The notes beneath the pieces are model-generated. The model ran no database searches. It was not told where the DNA came from and saw only the letters and a program-made list of their open reading frames with translations. From assembly GCA_943735955.1 (NCBI GenBank), contig OX030956.1, forward strand, positions 12,469,394 to 12,533,393: a DNA stretch of 64,000 nt, in the 5' to 3' direction. Made by a program: the position numbers and the translations under genes. Each line of letters begins with the position of its first letter. Within the stretch, counting starts at the first letter, position 1. The DNA is from Piscicola geometra. Its lineage: Eukaryota; Annelida; Clitellata; Hirudinida; Piscicolidae. Shown here piece after piece: positions 11,130 to 21,485 of this stretch.

Positions 11130-11629
11130 GGATCTGTTTTACATTTCTGCCGCAAACAACTGGAATATCGCCCATTCAATTCCTATTGGTTGGAAAATAA
11201 TATACCTAAATTTGTTTACATAACGTTGAAAATAAACGGACTTATTATATTTTAATGCATCAAATTTTTAGTTAGACGATTTTAGACAATTATGTTTACA
11301 TTTTCCATAAACGGACTTAAAAAATTGAATAACTAAAATAAGAACAAAAAATTATTTAGTTTTACTTAGATACACTTTTACTTTTTCGTCTGTAGCAGTT
11401 TCGTTTAGGAATTAATTATAGTTTTTATTTTTGTTTTAAAAATAATTAAAGTTTTTATTTTCGTTTTCGTTTTGAAAATAATTAAATTTTTTATTTTCGT
11501 TTCAGTTTTGAAAATAATTAAAGTTTTTATTTTCGTTTTCATGGAACGATTATTCAGAATTGTCGTTTTTGTTTTCGATACGAAAATAACACTGGTTTGT
11601 AGTCTTAATTTTTGAGAACGCAGTAAAAA

Positions 11630-11968
11630 ATGAATATCCAAACTATTTCAAATTTTGACAAGGAGACGGCCATAAGGTTTTTGCAGAGACACGGAGTGTT
11701 ACATAGAGTTCGATTATGCAAAAATAATCATCAAATGAATCTAACACAAGAAAGGTGGAGCTGCAGTAAAGCTCAGTGCAGGCAAAAAAATTTCCTCCGC
11801 AAAGGTACTTGGTTGAAGAACTCCAACTTGAAATTTAGGAAAATTATATTACTTTTTTATAGTTGGGCAACCAACCAAAGTACCACAAAGTTTTGCCTTG
11901 ATGAGATAGGCGTTAGTCGCAAGACGTCTGTGGACTGGAAGAGTTTTATTCGTGAAGTCTGCGTCTGA
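11630..11968 (+). pseudogene. Merlin-type transposase, N-terminal segment (right copy)
   Basis: Identical in translation to the left copy. Beyond the hAT-like insertion, at about 13918-13970, the frame resumes as IIGEPGLHVEID followed by a TAG stop. This matches the first catalytic Asp block of the family (GGPG..VEIDES). The stop falls directly after the catalytic Asp codon, and the rest of the core is not recognisable, so this copy cannot make an active enzyme. Confidence 0.7.
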
Positions 11969-11970
11969 CG

Positions 11971-13897
11971 AAGTGGCGCAACCAGGGGGGGCCAGGGGGT
12001 GCTTAAGCCTCCCCAGACCTATTTGAAGGGTTTCACAATTTTTCGAAAATCGATGAGTTTTTTTGGTGGTGGGGGGGGGGGGGGTTTTCAATTTTTCAAT
12101 ATGCCATAGGACAATGATTTTTTCTCTGGATGGCCATCGGGTCTTTATCTCACAAAACATTTCATATATCAACACAGAACATATAGCTCCACCAAAATAA
12201 CACTAACATTTCACAAATTCTGAGAAAAAATAGAGCACCACTAGACTTTAACTACACTATTAAATCTTTACACTTTTCATATGTAAATTTTTCCAGCACA
12301 TTATATAAAGAACAATGCAGATAGACAAAATAACTCTCGAGCTTTCAGAATTATCCAACCTTCATGGAAAGGATGCTGAAACTGTGCAAAGACAGCTCAA
12401 AATCACATTAACAGGTTTACCTGCGGATCAGTCTGATCTCATTGCATGTATCGAACTGCAAGAACTCTTTTGAGCCACAAGCCTTCAGCCCGAGATGCAT
12501 TATATACACGATGTTGCTCTGACTTTGCCAGTTACTTCATCAGATGCAGAAAGAGCCTTTTCTAAACTTCGGCTTAATAAAGTTCATCTTAGGACGACAG
12601 TATCTGCTCGTCGTTTGCAAAGCTTGTTTGAGAATATCTGTTACCAAAACATCTACTGCACTTCTTCCAGTAAATGAAATGGTGAAAAGATTTTCACAAA
12701 CTGATGACCTAACTCCAAGAATACTATGCAACTTAGTTTGTATTTTTTTGTTTATATCATTAATAAACTATCTAAATTCTTTATCAACTATAATTGGTAG
12801 TTTTTATTCAGCCCATTTACCGCCGCTACCCGAGAAAGAAAGTTAACATGGATTTCAAATTTAGACTTGCATTATATGGTTCTAATAATAACTCAAGCAA
12901 AATTGAAAACTATTATTTCATAAGTTTTAATGGGGCAAATGTTGCGAAAACACAACGTGAGCGGTGAAAAATCATAAATAAATTGATTCAAGCCACATTT
13001 TTTAAAACAGAAATAAATTTAAATTGCAAATAGTTCGATAAAATTATGACTTTTAATTATTTTATTAGTTATAATAATAATAGTAATTTTAATTACAACA
13101 AAGTAAATTATTCAACGTGAATTACAACAGCACATTCATAAACTGTCGTGCTGTTTCAAAGACGACACTGATGACGAATGTTATCTTTATTTTAATTTTA
13201 TAATCAATCTAGGAGAGGTTAAAAAATTATATTCTTTTTAATAAAAGTTTTAAGTGTGAAGCTTTTGCGGGTTGGAAATTTTTTTCAAAATATAAAAATC
13301 AACATTCATCTACAAAATTCAACTTTTTATTCTATAAATTCCCTAATACATTAACATTAAAATAATAATGTATTATATTCATAATAACTATTGCAATGAA
13401 TGACTAGGCTTAGTAAAAATCATATGAAATCATATTACGTCAAATTTGCGAAAACGCACCATTGATTTTTAAAAGCATTAAAAACGTTTTACAAATTATT
13501 TTGAATATAAAAAATTTAATTTAAGTATTAACTATCTTTTACTCTGAAATTAAAACTAAATTTGTATAAAAATACTAAAATCGAACGAAAAAATTGAACA
13601 ATTATCTAAGCGAAAAAAGATTTTTTTGAAAAACTTTACATTTGAACAGAAAATAAAAGATTAAAAATTTAAAAATTGAAATTTAACTTATGAAATTAAA
13701 ATTCAACAAATTGAAATTTAACTTTTGAAATTGAAATTTCTTGTACAAAATATGTGAAAATACTCGGTATTAAAACAGCAAAAAAATAATAATTGATGTT
13801 GCAAAAACGTAACAGCAGCGGTAAATGGGTAAACAATTAAAAAAAATTACTAAAGTTGAGCCCCTCTCCCAGCATTTTTTGCTGGTTGCGCCCCTGG
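11971..13897 (+). mobile_element. Nested hAT-like transposon inside right Merlin copy
   Basis: Mirror image of the left nested element, flanked by GTCTGACG (11963-11970) and GTCTGAAG (13898-13905). The dimerisation-like segment is at 12495-12677. Because both Merlin copies carry the same insertion with the same target duplication, the hAT insertion came before the duplication that made two copies (or was copied by gene conversion). Confidence 0.75.
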
Positions 13898-14424
13898 TCT
13901 GAAGGATAGTGAAGACTGCAACAATAATAGGGGAACCAGGTCTACACGTCGAAATTGACTAGACCCTCATCTCTCGAGACACAGAGTGTTACATAGAGTT
14001 CGATTATGCAAAAATAATCATCAAATAAGAAAAATAAGAATAATGATCTTTTTATTACTATTTTGAAATACATAAGCGAGTTTGATCTCAAATAGTAAGT
14101 TAATTGAATATTTAAAAATTACTTTTATTACTATTTTAAAAGACTGTTTATGAATTTGATCATGCATATTAATTTATTTCATTTTCAAGATCCATATTAC
14201 AAAATTATACTTTTTTTAGTCCGTTTATTTTCAACATTATGCAAATAAATTTTATAAAATGATACTTTTTAATTTTCAAGATCCATATTACAAAAATTAT
14301 ACTTTTTTAAGTCCGTTTGTTGTCAAAATTATGCAAATAAATTTTATGTATATTTTATTCCAACCAATAGGAATTGAGTAGCCGATATTATAGTTTGTTT
14401 GCGGCAGAAATGTATAACAGATCC

Positions 14425-16609
14425 ATGAAACTAAGTCCTCCCTAGTTCCCAACAAGAGAGGCTCTTGGAGGGCTTCATCAACTAAGATTGAATATCTTAG
14501 AATATCTTAAAAAAATCTCAGGTCGCAGTCTTTTGAAGTTCGGCAGTGTATTGTTGTTGTTCAAAGCTGGAAACGATTAAGTGAGAGACTGAGACTGAAA
14601 TGTTCGGTTACCAATTTCAAGAAATAAAACTCAATCCAACAATTAAAATATAAACCATAAGTGTTTTTTTAACAACTGGTAAGTATAATAAAAATATTTT
14701 ATATACAATTAGAATATCTTAGAATTAGAAATTTTACGAATAGAATATCGCTCTTTTTGGTACAGAAATAAACAAAGTCACGATATACTTTTCTTTCTAT
14801 GTTGGACAATTTGAATAACCGTCTCTTGCATTAGTGATTAATACAGATGGCGTATCTATACTACTTGTTGTTTGTAGGATAGGGATACTATGGAAAGCGT
14901 ACTCGGAAGCATAGACAGAGCAATATAAAAACAGCTGATAGCAATGTTTATATATTTCTTAAATCAGCTGATTGTTGGTTTCTAACAAGAACAAAAAGCG
15001 GCCATATTATTTTAGATTTCGGCAAACTATCCGAGGCGAGATATATCGTAAAATGAACAATAACTGAGACTTCTTTTACTTCGTTTTTTATACATATTTT
15101 GTTAAAGTTATATGATAGTTCACGATATATATTTCGGCAAACTATCTGAGGCGAGATATATCGTAAAATGAACAATAAATTAGGCTTCTTTACTTCTTTT
15201 ACGAATAATTTTTTGAGTAATTAATAATAATTTTACTCAGTAATGTCAAATCTGGTATATATTTCGGCAAACTATCCGAGTCAATCAATCAATCAATCAC
15301 TAATGATTTGTATAGCGCTCTTTACTAAGTGAACAAAGGCGCTCTTCAAATAAATTTGTTAAATAAAACGGTTTTTAGACCATTACCAATATATGTATAT
15401 ATATAAATTAAAATATATATATAAACACACGATCAACCTCAATAATCCAACCTCACCCACCCCACCATGACAATCACCGCCAAAAAATCACTATCACCAT
15501 AAATAAAAAATTCTTTCATCACCACAATACCAACACTCATACCACAGCACAATCATTACCACATCATCCTCAAAACACAATCATCATTCTTCTCAATTTT
15601 CTGTCTTGCCACTGGTGCCGAGGCTGCGAAAGAGGGTGAAGGAGAAGTCTTTGCCAACGCTGGTACTGCTGCTGCTATGGAAAGCTTTCTCCTTTATCCT
15701 TTCTCCTTGAGCGCTTTGATTCCCTGCGGCCATCTTGGTCTGCTGTGGCCATTCTCGACAGATTCAAAACAACCACCATTTGCACTAAAAACATTCTAAT
15801 TAATTAAATTTAATTTTTATTTAGACTTTAGATTCTAAAATTTTAATATATTATACCCAAAACCGTTTATTCCACAAATGTATTTGAGCGGCTGCCAAAA
15901 TGGCGAGATATATCGTAAAATGAACAATAAAGAAGGCTTTTTTACTTCTTTTATGAATACTTTTTAAAGTAATTAATAATAATTTTATTCATAATGTCAA
16001 ATCTGTTCACATTAAAATTATTCAAATTGATATTCCTATTTATATACATAAACAATTACCGAGTCCATCGTAATCCTAAAAAATAAATGAAACCACTTTA
16101 TTTAACTAAAAAATATTATAAAAATTCAGAAATATTATGCTAAATTGTTTAATAAAAAGTTTTAGCTTTATATTTTTGGTCAGAGCAATAAAGTCATCAG
16201 CAAAATGTTTTACTAGTAATATTATAGAAGTCAAAAGATCTGCGTGGTTCTTAACTCTCTAAACTAAACTAATATGAAAAAAAATCTTATTAATTTAAAG
16301 TATTTTCTTTTGCCTGTTAGCAACACCGTTTTATTACCATACAGCTATTTAAACATTGGAAATTTGTCTACGTTAATCGTTAATCTCATTTGCATACATT
16401 ATGAGTACGCTTTCCAAAGTAAACCATATCTATGGATTGCACATTTTAAAAATTGGGAATAAATATTAATTTTATTTTAGACTATTATATTTATTAAGTC
16501 AATAATTTTAAATTTATTTTTAGTTCTTCTGCGTGTGCTTCATTTAAATAGTCGATGTAATTTTTGAGGAAATACATTTTGTAAAAGTTATACTCTCTTA
16601 ATAATTATA
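14425..16609. repeat. Intergenic DNA with repeated GGCGAGATATATCGTAAAATG module
   Basis: The module CGAGATATATCGTAAAATGA plus ACAATAA recurs near 15036, 15152 and 15903; the preceding CGGCAAACTATC block recurs near 15020, 15133 and 15264. At 15280-15345 a (CAAT)n run leads into TTTGTATAGCGCTCTTTAC, a tail shared with 37710-37740 and 60200-60250. About 15440-15600 is CCA/CAT-rich. The core CGATATATCTCG-like part is partly self-complementary. Probably a small dispersed repeat family. Confidence 0.6.
15593..15733 (-). CDS. Possible 46-codon frame of unknown function
   Basis: ATG at 15733 opens a frame beginning MAAGNQSAQGERIKEKAF and ending LFRSLGTSGKTEN before TGA. The stretch is much richer in G+C than its surroundings, like the coding exons nearby, and has no tandem repeat. 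A second ATG in another frame lies 18 bases upstream. I do not recognise the protein. It could be a micropeptide, a terminal exon of an unmodelled gene, or chance. Confidence 0.3.
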   Translation of the reverse strand: MAAGNQSAQGERIKEKAFHSSSSTSVGKDFSFTLFRSLGTSGKTEN

Positions 16610-19600
16610 ATGAAAAAACTCAGAAAATTAATTTTCAAAGTATGTTTGGGGTTTCTAATAATCTACGGGTCTTATTTTGTATTTGAACTAAGTGACAGTG
16701 TGAAAGAGTACTTAAATAGAAAGAATAATGGGCTCACAAAACACCCTCCCAACTTGGGATATCAAACACCATCCATTTTAGATCCCCGTGGTGATCAATT
16801 ACAACAAGATTTTAAACGAGGACAGGACCTTCTTAATGGATTCCATTCCAATCCATACACTCAGCGACCTTTAATTAAACGAATTATTCCGTTTTTAAAT
16901 AGTAAAGAAAATAATTTCATTGACAACGCCATACCGAGTGACGTCGACCCAGCCTCACTGACTCCGCACCTCAAACAACTCATCTACTCTGGCTTGCTGG
17001 TTCCCAGGTGGAACCTCTTGCAAGATGAAATGCCAGCAGACGCCAATGCACCAGGTTATCACTATCATCATCATCATCCAAATCATCGAACCTCTCTCTC
17101 TGTGTTTTTAGCTTTGCTAATAGAACGTTTAATCTTTAAAGCCATTTTTAACCTAAATAAAATAAAAAGTTGTGAATAAAAATTCATTAAAACGTCAACT
17201 ATAAGCTCAATTAATGCAACAAATCCCTCAATCAATCAATCAAATACAGGCATCGCTTTCCCATCATCCCACCCCCTCCACATTCCACCATCACCATTAC
17301 AGGGGAGCTGGGAGGGGAGGTGTTAACAGACGTGGCGAAGTTGACGGCGGCAGAGAAGAGCAAGTACGACCAGTTGATGCTCGACAACTCCTTCAACGGC
17401 TTCGCCAGCGATCGCATCTCCCTCCATCGCACACTGCCCGACACCAGGAATATCCTGTCAGTTATTATTTATATTTTCTTTTTTATTATTTATTTTTTGC
17501 CACAATGTTTTTCGTGCACGGATGTAAGATAAATAAAATAAATATATAATATAAGTAATAATAAAAGTACAAAACAATACAATACAGTTCAGTACAAAAC
17601 AATACAGTAAAATTCAATACAAAACAATACAATACAATTCAATAAAAAACAATACAATACAGTTCAGTACAAAACAATACAGTAAAATTCAATACAAAAC
17701 AATACAATACAATTCTGTACAAAACCATGCAATACAATACAATTCAGTACAAAACGATACAATACAATTCAGTAAAAAAAAATACAATACAATTCAGTAC
17801 AAAACAATACAATGCAACACTTTCCCTCTGCGCAGATGCAAGGCGGAAGACTACAGCTCCATCAGCATCAACGCTTCCGTCATCATCATCTTCCACAACG
17901 AGAACTGGAATGTTCTCTTGCGGACCGTCCACTCCGTTCTCGACCGCTCACCCCCCTCCATGCTGCACGAAGTCATCTTAGTCGATGACTTCTCGGACCA
18001 TGGTTTGTGTGTGTGTTTGTTGTGTGTTTGTTGGAGGGGTGTTTTGTGTGGGTGGGGAGGGTGCTTTGTGTGTGAGTGTGAGGGGGGGTGTTTTATTTGT
18101 GTATGTTTCAAAGAACTGAAACAATATGCCAGCCACGTGAAATACAATCAACAAAAACTCACAAAACACTTTTTACAAATCGCAAAGAACGAAATCTTAC
18201 AAAAAGTACTGCAAAATGAATCGATCAATAATACTCAGTATTTTTGAATGCGTAATGAAGCGGTCTACAACTCGCAGCAAGTTCACTCAACATTCTTTTG
18301 TCAAATTCTTTCACGATAAAGAGCCTTAGTTATCCCATTCCAATATTTGCCCATACTTCGGCATTATCTCGTAAACATTTCAATTTCTTCGTATAGTTTG
18401 TAAATATGCTTGGTTATAGGTGTGTCTTTGTATAAAGCATGATTGGTTCTCAAGTTTGTTTGGGTGTACGCCACATTAATGCTCTTCGGCGTTGCATTTT
18501 ATAATTAGTTATGCACAATATGAACACTCCACCACCTCATCAACCCTATCAACCACTCCACCAACCACCTTACTAACCACTTCGCCATTCTGCCACTTCA
18601 CTAACCACTCCACCCACACCACACCAACCGTCTCATCAAACACCCTCACCACCATCTCACCACCCAACCACTCCCCCCCCCTCAACATAACAGCCGACCT
18701 TCAAGAACCACTCGATCGCTACATGGCGCAGTTCAAGAACGTCCGTATCTTGAGGGCGCCACAGCGACAGGGCCTGATCAGGGCACGCATCATGGGAGCG
18801 ACGGTGGCTGGTGGCGACGTCCTCACCTTCCTCGACTCGCACTGTGAATGCACCAAAGGTGGCCATTGGTTGCATTGCATGGTGGATTGTAGTCCATTAT
18901 TCATGAATTATTTGTCTAATCCACGATTCGTCCATTGCGCCTACTTACCAACCCATTCTTCTTCTTCTGCACTTAATCAACCCACAGACTACAAAAGCCT
19001 ATCGCTTCCAAACCTTCAACCAATCCCACCCATCAATTCCTCTCACCCACCAACTAAACATCTTGACCAACCTTCACCCACCCACTAACCTACCAATTTC
19101 ACCCACACGCCAGCCCACTAACTCCACCCTTTCTCTCCATCCCCACCCGTCATCCACCCTCCCCTCCTGCCCCAGGCTGGCTGCAACCGATGCTGAAACG
19201 CATCCAGACCGACACGTCATACGTCGTGACGCCTGTCATTGACGTCATCCACGACAACACCTTCAAGTACATGTTTTCACCCGCCGAGTCGACCAATCTC
19301 GGTGGCTTCGACTGGAAGCTGACCTTCACATGGCATCCCATCCCGTCCAGTGTCGCAGTCAGTCGGAAGAGTGTCATTGAGCCATTGAGGTTGGCGTTTT
19401 GTGGTTTGGGGGGGGGGGGGGGGGTGATGGTTTGGTGGGGGGTGATGGTGGTTGTTTGGTTGTGTTGGGGTGGTTAGTGGTTGTTTGGGTGTTGTTTCTC
19501 GATGGTGGGTCTTTTCATAATTTCAACGGACCTCCTGGAGAGACAGCCGCATCTGCCGCGTTGTGAATCTTTCAATCGATCCACGATGTTCTTAGAAACC

Positions 19601-21428
19601 AAGAGAAATTATTGATAACTATCGTAGTTTAATAATGTGGTTTCTGGGGATAAGAATGTGCAGCTTAATAAAGATTTTAAAAAAATTTCTTTGTACTGAA
19701 AATGTACTGAAAGAGTAATTGGATAGAGATTATATTTAATGATTTTCAAAATAGAAATAATGTCTTCAAACTGAATTTTAAAAGAAAAAGTTCTAATGTT
19801 CGATAATGAATTATGAAAAACTACAAAAATTCGCCTCATATGCTGAACACAAACTCGAAAAAAAAGTGTCTAATAAACGGCATTTTAAACATTTCATTTT
19901 TACAATTTCGTGCCTTTAAATTTGAATTTACGACCTATCAATTTAGTGGATTTATCGCAATTGTTTGGCATTTTTATAGCGCACATTTTTAACCGCATCT
20001 GGCACGCAGGAAAGCTTTTTCGATTATTCATCACTGAATAAAAAGCAGTAAAAATGCACCACTCCAGTTGCATCACGTTTCCACTAACGTAAAAGCTTCC
20101 AACAGCATTGTTATTCCATGAAAACAACTACACCATACACCAAAATCCACCACCAATCCCCAACACCCGTAAACACATCTTCTCCACCCATCACCACCAC
20201 CCATCCACTCACCACCCATCCACTCACCACCCATCCACTCACCACCCATCCACTCACCACCCATCCACTCACCACCACACATCCACTCACTTCCACCACC
20301 ACCACCACCATCCATCACTACAACAGCAGTCCCACAATGGCTGGGGGCCTATTTAGCATCGACAGCAAATTCTTCAAGAAAATTGGAATGTACGACCCTG
20401 GCATGGAGGTGTGGGGAGGAGAGAACCTAGAACTATCATTCAGGGTAACAGGGGGGATGGGGGGGTGCTATGACGGGTGGTGGTTTGAGTGGGAGAGGGT
20501 GGGTGTGTGGGGGTTGTTATGGTAGGTGGTTTGGAAGGAAGAGGGTGGGTGTGTGGTGGTTGTTATGGTAGGTGGTTTGGAAGGAAGAGGGTGGGTGTGT
20601 GGTGGTTGTTATGGTAGGTGGTTTGGAAGGGAGAGGGTGGGTGTGTGGAGGTTGTTATGGTAGGTGGTTTGGGTGGTTTGGAAGGGAGAGGGTGGATGTG
20701 AGAGCGTGGTTTGGGTGTGAGAGAAGGTTTTATATGTGGTTTGAATGTGAGTGGGCGGATGTGAAGGAGAGGATGGCATGTAAAGATGATATTTAATCAC
20801 AATTTCGACAAGTGATAATTATACATTTTTATCAGTATTTCTCAAAGTATCATTAACAATCCATCCAAACCCCCTCCCCCACTCACCTCAACCCACCTCA
20901 GGTGTGGATGTGTGGTGGCCGCCTCGAAATAATGCAGTGTTCCCACGTGGGACATGTGTTCCGGAAAAGGAGTCCCTACAGATGGACCGTTGCGAACGCT
21001 CTGCGACGCAACCAGCTGCGAACGGCGATGGTCTGGATGGACGACTACAAGGAGATCTTCTTCAACTACACCCACCGGGTCTACGTGCGTCGTGCTCGTT
21101 GGAATGGGAGATGCTGCGCTTAGAATCGATCTGTAATGAACAGAATGTAACAGAATAAAGTATTTTTTAACAAATATAGCACTCCATTATGCCTACACAT
21201 TCTACAACACTATACAACATTCCTCACTACATAGCAATACACAAAAACAACAACAATACTTAACACAACACACAACACTCCACCACACAGCACTTAAAAA
21301 CCTTCCATCACACAACACCACTCAACACTCCACTACACAAAAAACACTCAACAACAAGAAGAACATTCAACTCAACAACACAAAAACAAGAACAACACAC
21401 AACATTTCACAACACTCAACATCTCACC

Positions 21429-21485
<57 letters not shown>

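Larger units (their letters stand above)
7761..14424. mobile_element. 6.7-kb palindrome: two inverted Merlin-type transposons around a 77-bp spacer
   Basis: Sequence from 7761 inward on the plus strand is repeated inward from 14424 on the minus strand. Arms are 7761-11052 and 11130-14424; the spacer is 11053-11129. Arm-encoded peptides are identical; the clearest length difference is 3 bp in a C/G run (about 10101-10112 against 12074-12084). Every arm end carries the inverted terminus GGATCTGTTWTACATTTCTG followed by CCGCAAACAA, and similarity between the two ends of one arm continues imperfectly for roughly 120 bp (ATTCCTATTGGTTGGAA, AAACGGACTTA). Each arm encodes a broken Merlin-superfamily transposase interrupted by a hAT-like element. 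Mirror symmetry stops exactly at the termini, which argues against a simple assembly hairpin. Confidence 0.9.
11130..14424 (+). mobile_element. Right Merlin-type transposon copy (TIR-bounded, non-autonomous)
   Basis: Inverted, almost identical copy of the left element, bounded by GGATCTGTTTTAC at 11130 and GTATAACAGATCC ending at 14424. It reads on the plus strand: transposase N-terminus at 11630-11968, hAT-like insertion about 11971-13897, then the first part of the DDE core. Flanks are ATAATTAG (11122-11129) inside and ATGAAACT (14425-14432) outside. Confidence 0.8.

Noticed and set aside
7761..14424. Palindrome as a pure assembly artefact (hairpin or adapter read-through)
   Set aside because: Symmetry ends exactly at transposon termini, the outer flanks differ, and the flank octamers fit a transposition and inversion history. 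An artefact is still possible and needs long-read confirmation.
16274..16462. 62-codon frame just upstream of GALNT
   Set aside because: AT-driven composition and no similarity; the GALNT start with its signal anchor is at 16610.
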